This document shows positions 59,726 through 64,000 of a stretch of DNA of 64,000 nt, piece by piece. Source of the DNA: Aselliscus stoliczkanus (taxonomy: Eukaryota; Chordata; Mammalia; Chiroptera; Hipposideridae); assembly GCA_033961575.1 (NCBI GenBank), contig CM066737.1, forward strand, positions 62,516,771 to 62,580,770. Direction: 5' to 3'. A program made the position numbers and the translations under genes. Under the pieces are notes generated by a model, which saw only the letters and a program-made list of their open reading frames with translations, made no database searches and was not told the origin of the DNA. Within the stretch, counting starts at the first letter, position 1. The number at the start of each line of letters is the position of its first letter.

Positions 59726-60944
59726 CCTAACCACTTGTATATAGTTTTGTGTAATTTTCATATAATGCAGACCTCTACTGGATCCCACTAAATTTGATGA
59801 CATATTCTTTGGCAACACAGTTTTACACAGTGGCAGAATATATGATTCTCTATCCAATATTTAAACATACTTGAAATGAGTGCTACTGGGCTACTGGACT
59901 TACAGAGGAGAGTGTGTGGAGCCAAATGCCACAGAAAGAAGAGGTAAATAATCCAGTGCAGAAATTCTAGAAATAGGTACTTCTAGTGTGAAATATTTGA
60001 AGGCCTTGGTAATTTAATATATTCGGGTACAAATATTAAATGGTTATTTGTCTTATAGGACATTTTTCATACCTCTACAATATTCAATTTAAAAATAGTG
60101 GATCAAAATGTTGAAGATAATTTTCATGGCAATATATTGTGTTAAGATCAGACCAATAGAATTTTTAATTAAAAGCTGACTCATACAATATTTTCATCCT
60201 AAAGAGCCAGAAGTTGCTAATGTGGATTCATATGGTCAATAATACTTCTGAGTAATTTGATAGCTGGGATTTTTACTCATGGAAAATTTTATATTGACTA
60301 TTCAAGGTAAAAAATGGTATCATTTTCAAAGAAATTTTATTTGTTTTTGTCCATAAAATGCTACATATTGTAATAGCTGAGCCTGAGTTTCCATTAACAC
60401 ATTTGAAAACTTATCCTCCTTATGATTAACTGCATTTTCCTCTAATTTCTCAGTTAGTAAACTCCTTGAAATTCTTAGAATTCCTTGGTATGAAGAGTGT
60501 TTCATTTGTTTGGCATCTCCATGAAGTGTAAAGCAATGGTCTCATTTAGATAGTACTTTCCCTAAGGATGCATAAGAGATTGCAATGAATACTCTATTCT
60601 CTGTTGTTTTTATAAATTATGTTCACCTATATTACTATGTACAGGAACCATAGTCTTTTAATCATTCTCTACTATTTTAATATTATCTGTAACATCTAAT
60701 ACTCGAAATACTGTTTAATAATAATTGCTGTATCAGAAAATATCAAATTATATTTGCACACTCTGTTATTTTAAAAATATAAAGCTAGATAATAGTGACC
60801 TTGGGTATTATCTATTCTTTACCCAGTATAAAAAAAACATGGTTATGGTATTTTATATTTTCAGGAACTTTCTGCTGATTTTAGAATTTCTAACTTCACA
60901 TCTCATATCGAACATAGTATTCCCGATGACCCTATTTTTGGTTT
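59726..60944. other. unassigned non-coding stretch
   Basis: AT-rich; no recognised repeat or exon. Confidence 0.5.
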
Positions 60945-60954
60945 ACATAAAATG

Positions 60955-61480
60955 TAGAGAATCATTTTAGATTTACAGAAAAATTGCAAAGATAGTACAG
61001 AGTTTCCAGACACCTGGTGCCCATGTTCCCCTATTATTACTATCTTACATTAGTGTGGTACATTTTTCACAACTGATGAACCAACACTGACTGATACACT
61101 GTCACTAGCTAAAGGTCATACTTTATTTGGGTTTCCTTACTTTTTACTTAACGTCCTTTTTCTGTCCCAGTGTCTCATTTGGGATACCACATCACATTTA
61201 GTCATCATATCTCTTTAAGCTCCCCTAGACTAGGATAGTTTCTTACACTTGCCTTGTTTTTGATGACCTTAACAGTTTTTAGGAGTAATGGTCAAGTAGA
61301 ATGTCACTCATTTTGCGTTTGTCTGGTGTTTTCCTCATGATTAGACTGAGGTCAAGTGTTTTGGGGAGGAATACCATAGCGGTAAAATGCCATTCTTATC
61401 ACATGAAGGGAAAGTATTTTCTACATGTCTTATCACTGATTGCCGAGGTATCCAAAATATATTTTTTTTACTTACCCAAA
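60955..61480 (-). mobile_element. old L1 (L1ME/L1MC-type) fragment
   Basis: 'tttagatttacagaaaaatt', 'gcaaagatagtacagagttt', 'taccacatcacatttagtca' and 'cctcatgattagactgaggt' follow an ancient L1 3' UTR. Orientation is assigned from memory of the family. Confidence 0.6.
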
Positions 61481-62269
61481 ATATATCAGAGACTTAAGGA
61501 AGTAACTAGAAAGTGATATGCATAATTTACAAGAATAGACATGAACTAAAACCTGGTTGAAAATGTAAGTACTCCCAACCACAAAAGATTTAGGCAATGT
61601 GGAAGGGCAGAAGGAAGGAAGAGTTGAAATACATAAATTAGATGGAACATGATGAAATGGATGAGGTGATAATTTGTTGAGGAGATGGAAAAGCAAAGGC
61701 TGAAAATTTGAAGAGTACATAAAACAAATTCTGGAAAAACTAAAGTAGCTGGAAACCACAGGATTCTGTGAGTTAAGTCAATTAAAAACTTTCCTTATTT
61801 TCAAGAAGCAATGAAATTGTGTTTATATATACCTAGAGTACAGTTTTAGGAGTGTCTATTCTATACCTTGTTGGGGAACATATATACGTTTATATTGATT
61901 CTAGAACACAAATTATTTGATTTTAATTTCAGCTCATTTTAATTGAGTTGGATTGAATAGACTACTCTGTGATTCCATAGAGAACAACTGCCTTTATTAG
62001 AACACTGTCAAAGGAAATCAGCTGGATTTTTCTGAAAATTACGAGAATAAATTTTTTTCCCCCTATTCTAGAAGAAATTCACACGTGTGGTAAAGATCGG
62101 TTCAGGCTAGAATCATCAATAGTTGTTAATTCTAGTGGGGGAGTTTGATGCAGAGCAATATATTTACATGGCCTTAAAGTGTCTCCCCACTGATTGCTTA
62201 TTAGCTGAAACAGAAAAATTAATACCTACTAAGTAGAGACACCGGGCAACACATCGACTGGCAATCAAA
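61481..62269. other. unassigned non-coding stretch
   Basis: No recognised repeat or exon. Confidence 0.5.
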
Positions 62270-63310
62270 ATGAACATCACCAACAAGGGACAGAAAGACA
62301 CTATGTGCCTCCAGGTGTGAAAGGACATCTTTTGCTTATGTAGTATTCTGAATGGGACTGCACAACTTGAATCTAGTCAGGAGAGAAATCCAAATTGAGG
62401 AACGTTTGGTGCCATAAGTGACCAGTCTTCTTCACATTGAACAAGGTGACGCAATGTCATGAGGAACTGTTCCACAGCAAAGGAGATTAAAAAGACAGGG
62501 ACGGCCGAGTGGTGCATTGGTTAAGAGCTGGCTTGGGATGCCAGCGACCCCGGTTCAGATCCCACATATGAGGGCCAGTGACACTGCCCTTTACAGCTAA
62601 CTACAGCTCCACCTGGAGCTGGGCTGTGCGAGCCCCGGGTACGGTGTGGGCTGCAGCCCCTGCTGTAGTGGGCTGCCATAGGCTACAGTGAGTGGCCGGC
62701 AGCCAGCGTGAGTGGCTGGCAGCCAGTGTGAGCTGCCAATAGCCGCGGTGAGCGACCATCCAGAGGCCGCAGGCTGATCTGCCTCATCCGGGAATAGTGC
62801 AATGACGATACCAACATGGGCTAGTGAAGCAATGTTCTCCGCAACTAGACTGAAGAACAAAAGGACAGCAACTTGTCTGTTCCCCTTCCCCGGTTCCCCA
62901 AAGCTGTTCCCCTCCCCCAATTCCCCAATAAAATCTTTAAAAAAAAAAGAAAGACAGCTAAATGCAATAGGTGATCCTGAACTAGAAGAGAAAATGATAT
63001 AAAAAGACATCACTGGGATGACTGCAACAACCGAAATACAGAATATCCTGTTAATGAGATCAAAGTATTACATTAACGATACATGTCCTGAGTATGATGA
63101 TTTTACTGTGGTTACCCAAGAGAATAATCCTGGTCTTAGGAAATAGTCACTGAAGTGGTAAGGAGTCCAGGGGCATAAGAAAACAAATGTGGCCAAATAT
63201 TTACAATGGTGAATCTGAATAGGGGGTACACGGGCATTTTCAATGCTATGCTTGCAGCTTTTCTATGAATTTGAAATTATTGCGAAATAAGAAATTAGAA
63301 AAAAAGATGA
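62270..63310 (+). mobile_element. L1ME-type 3' UTR, split by a long SINE
   Basis: Left of the SINE: 'tcatgaggaactgttccaca' then 'ggagattaaaaagacag'. Right of it: 'acagctaaatgcaataggtg', 'atcctgaactag' and the 3' end 'gaatttgaaattattgcgaa'. Removing the SINE joins the two halves in register with the related copy at 46925. Confidence 0.8.
62499..62949 (+). mobile_element. tRNA-derived SINE, long composite form with an internal duplication
   Basis: Head, GC-rich body and CCCCAATAAAATCTT plus A tail. The duplication AAAGACAG is at 62491-62498 and 62950-62957. A 20-bp segment starting GTGAGTGGC is duplicated in tandem at 62688-62707 and 62708-62727, absent from the copy at 27731. A 138-codon frame runs antisense (62597-63013, minus). 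Confidence 0.93.
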
Positions 63311-64000
63311 GTTTTGGGAACTCAGTCCAGAGGGCTTGTGCACTGAGACAAACATTGACTAATTACTGTACATGTGAAATACACTTGGCAAAAGCAGACT
63401 TTTCCACGTTACTTTCCAGGCACTGGGCTAGCTCATGCTGTTGGAAGTCAAGAGCCATGTCCTTAGGAGAGTCACACAGCCTATGACGAGGAGGAACTAA
63501 TGTCTTAAGATGGATTGCATTTTATGCTAAGTCAGGGGAAGGGGTATTTGCCAGTTTAGAATTGCTTCTACAGTATGCTAGTGATTTTTACTTATAATAA
63601 ATGAATACATTTCTTCAAACAGGATCACAAGGGAAAATTGGTGCAGAGCTAAAGCTGCCTGTACTTTTGGATTTTACAATTACTTCTTGGATTTTGTTAA
63701 CTTATTTCTAACTCTTTGTCATTCGTAATGTGTGACTGCTAGCACAGCCACTTTGTTTGTTTCAAACTGCCCAGTGTCGGGGAAAAGCTTCTTTCTGGAG
63801 ATGATACTGGGCCACAATTCAAGATGGAATCAGATTTAGTGACAGTTAAGATTTGGCCTAGACTAGAATGCAAAATGAATTGCAGAAGTTTTACAACTCA
63901 CCAAACTGCCTCTGCATTCACCCAGAAAAAAAATGTTCCAAAGTGTTCAAGCAAGCTTTGCAGAAATAGTACAGTTGTAAAATCTGTGACACCAGTAAGA
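63311..64000. other. unassigned non-coding stretch
   Basis: No recognised repeat or exon up to the end of the window. Confidence 0.5.

Noticed and set aside
62597..63013. 138-codon open frame as a possible gene
   Set aside because: It is antisense to a long SINE. The shared frame is recorded as an observation, but a mobile repeat is the simpler explanation.
1..64000. CRISPR array, operons or phage-like modules
   Set aside because: No regularly spaced identical repeats with unique spacers, no dense coding, and abundant mammalian SINE/LINE/LTR sequence.

Overview
This window is nuclear DNA from a mammal, and most likely a bat. It is AT-rich and has no open reading frame above about 150 codons. 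It carries ancient mammalian repeats (MIR, L2, L3/CR1, MLT1, a Tigger-like element, L1M remnants) under a younger layer of lineage-specific insertions. The marker of lineage is a tRNA-derived SINE present in 18 copies. Its head, its A-box and B-box, and a long form ending in CCCCAATAAAATCTT resemble rhinolophoid bat SINEs (Rhin-1 type) as I remember them. The bat assignment is an inference; the species cannot be fixed from this sequence.

I found no protein-coding exon, rRNA, functional tRNA, CRISPR array or prokaryotic operon. The window looks like an intergenic desert or the inside of a very large intron. The translated frames of 60-149 codons fall in repeats, microsatellites or unconstrained DNA.

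Layout. 1-2.7 kb: unassigned. 2.7-4.0 kb: old L1 3' region (minus) split by a SINE. 4-8.2 kb: mostly unassigned, with two SINEs. 8.2-11.5 kb: an old L1 piece, a CA microsatellite, then a half-L1 (HAL1-like) element with 5' leader, decayed ORF1 and 3' region. 12.0-13.7 kb: a young L1 3' end bounded by 14-bp target-site duplications and carrying a 675-bp solo LTR, between two MIRs. 14.5-17 kb: an L2, SINEs and a second copy of the young L1. 17-20.4 kb: low-repeat DNA containing a 260-bp direct duplication. 21-25.7 kb: old L1 and L2. 25.9-29.2 kb: a near-complete HAL1-like element with three nested SINEs. 29.9-38.2 kb: SINEs, MIR, L3, L2, a mariner-like MITE and an MLT1 LTR. 39.2-41.1 kb: L1 with opposed 3' and ORF2 segments. 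41.5-45.4 kb: MIRs, MLT1, a Tigger-like element and a long SINE. 46.6-49.2 kb: SINE, L1ME, a long alternating purine-pyrimidine tract and a third young L1. 51-52.2 kb: L2 and a second related solo LTR. 53-64 kb: sparse repeats, ending in an L1ME split by the third long SINE.

The most notable structures are the duplicated 260-bp low-repeat element (18608-18868 / 20107-20370), the two length classes of SINE with a shared antisense reading frame in the long form, the HAL1-like elements, and the clean nested insertions with readable target-site duplications. I did not find evidence for a new gene system. The strongest unknown is the direct duplication.
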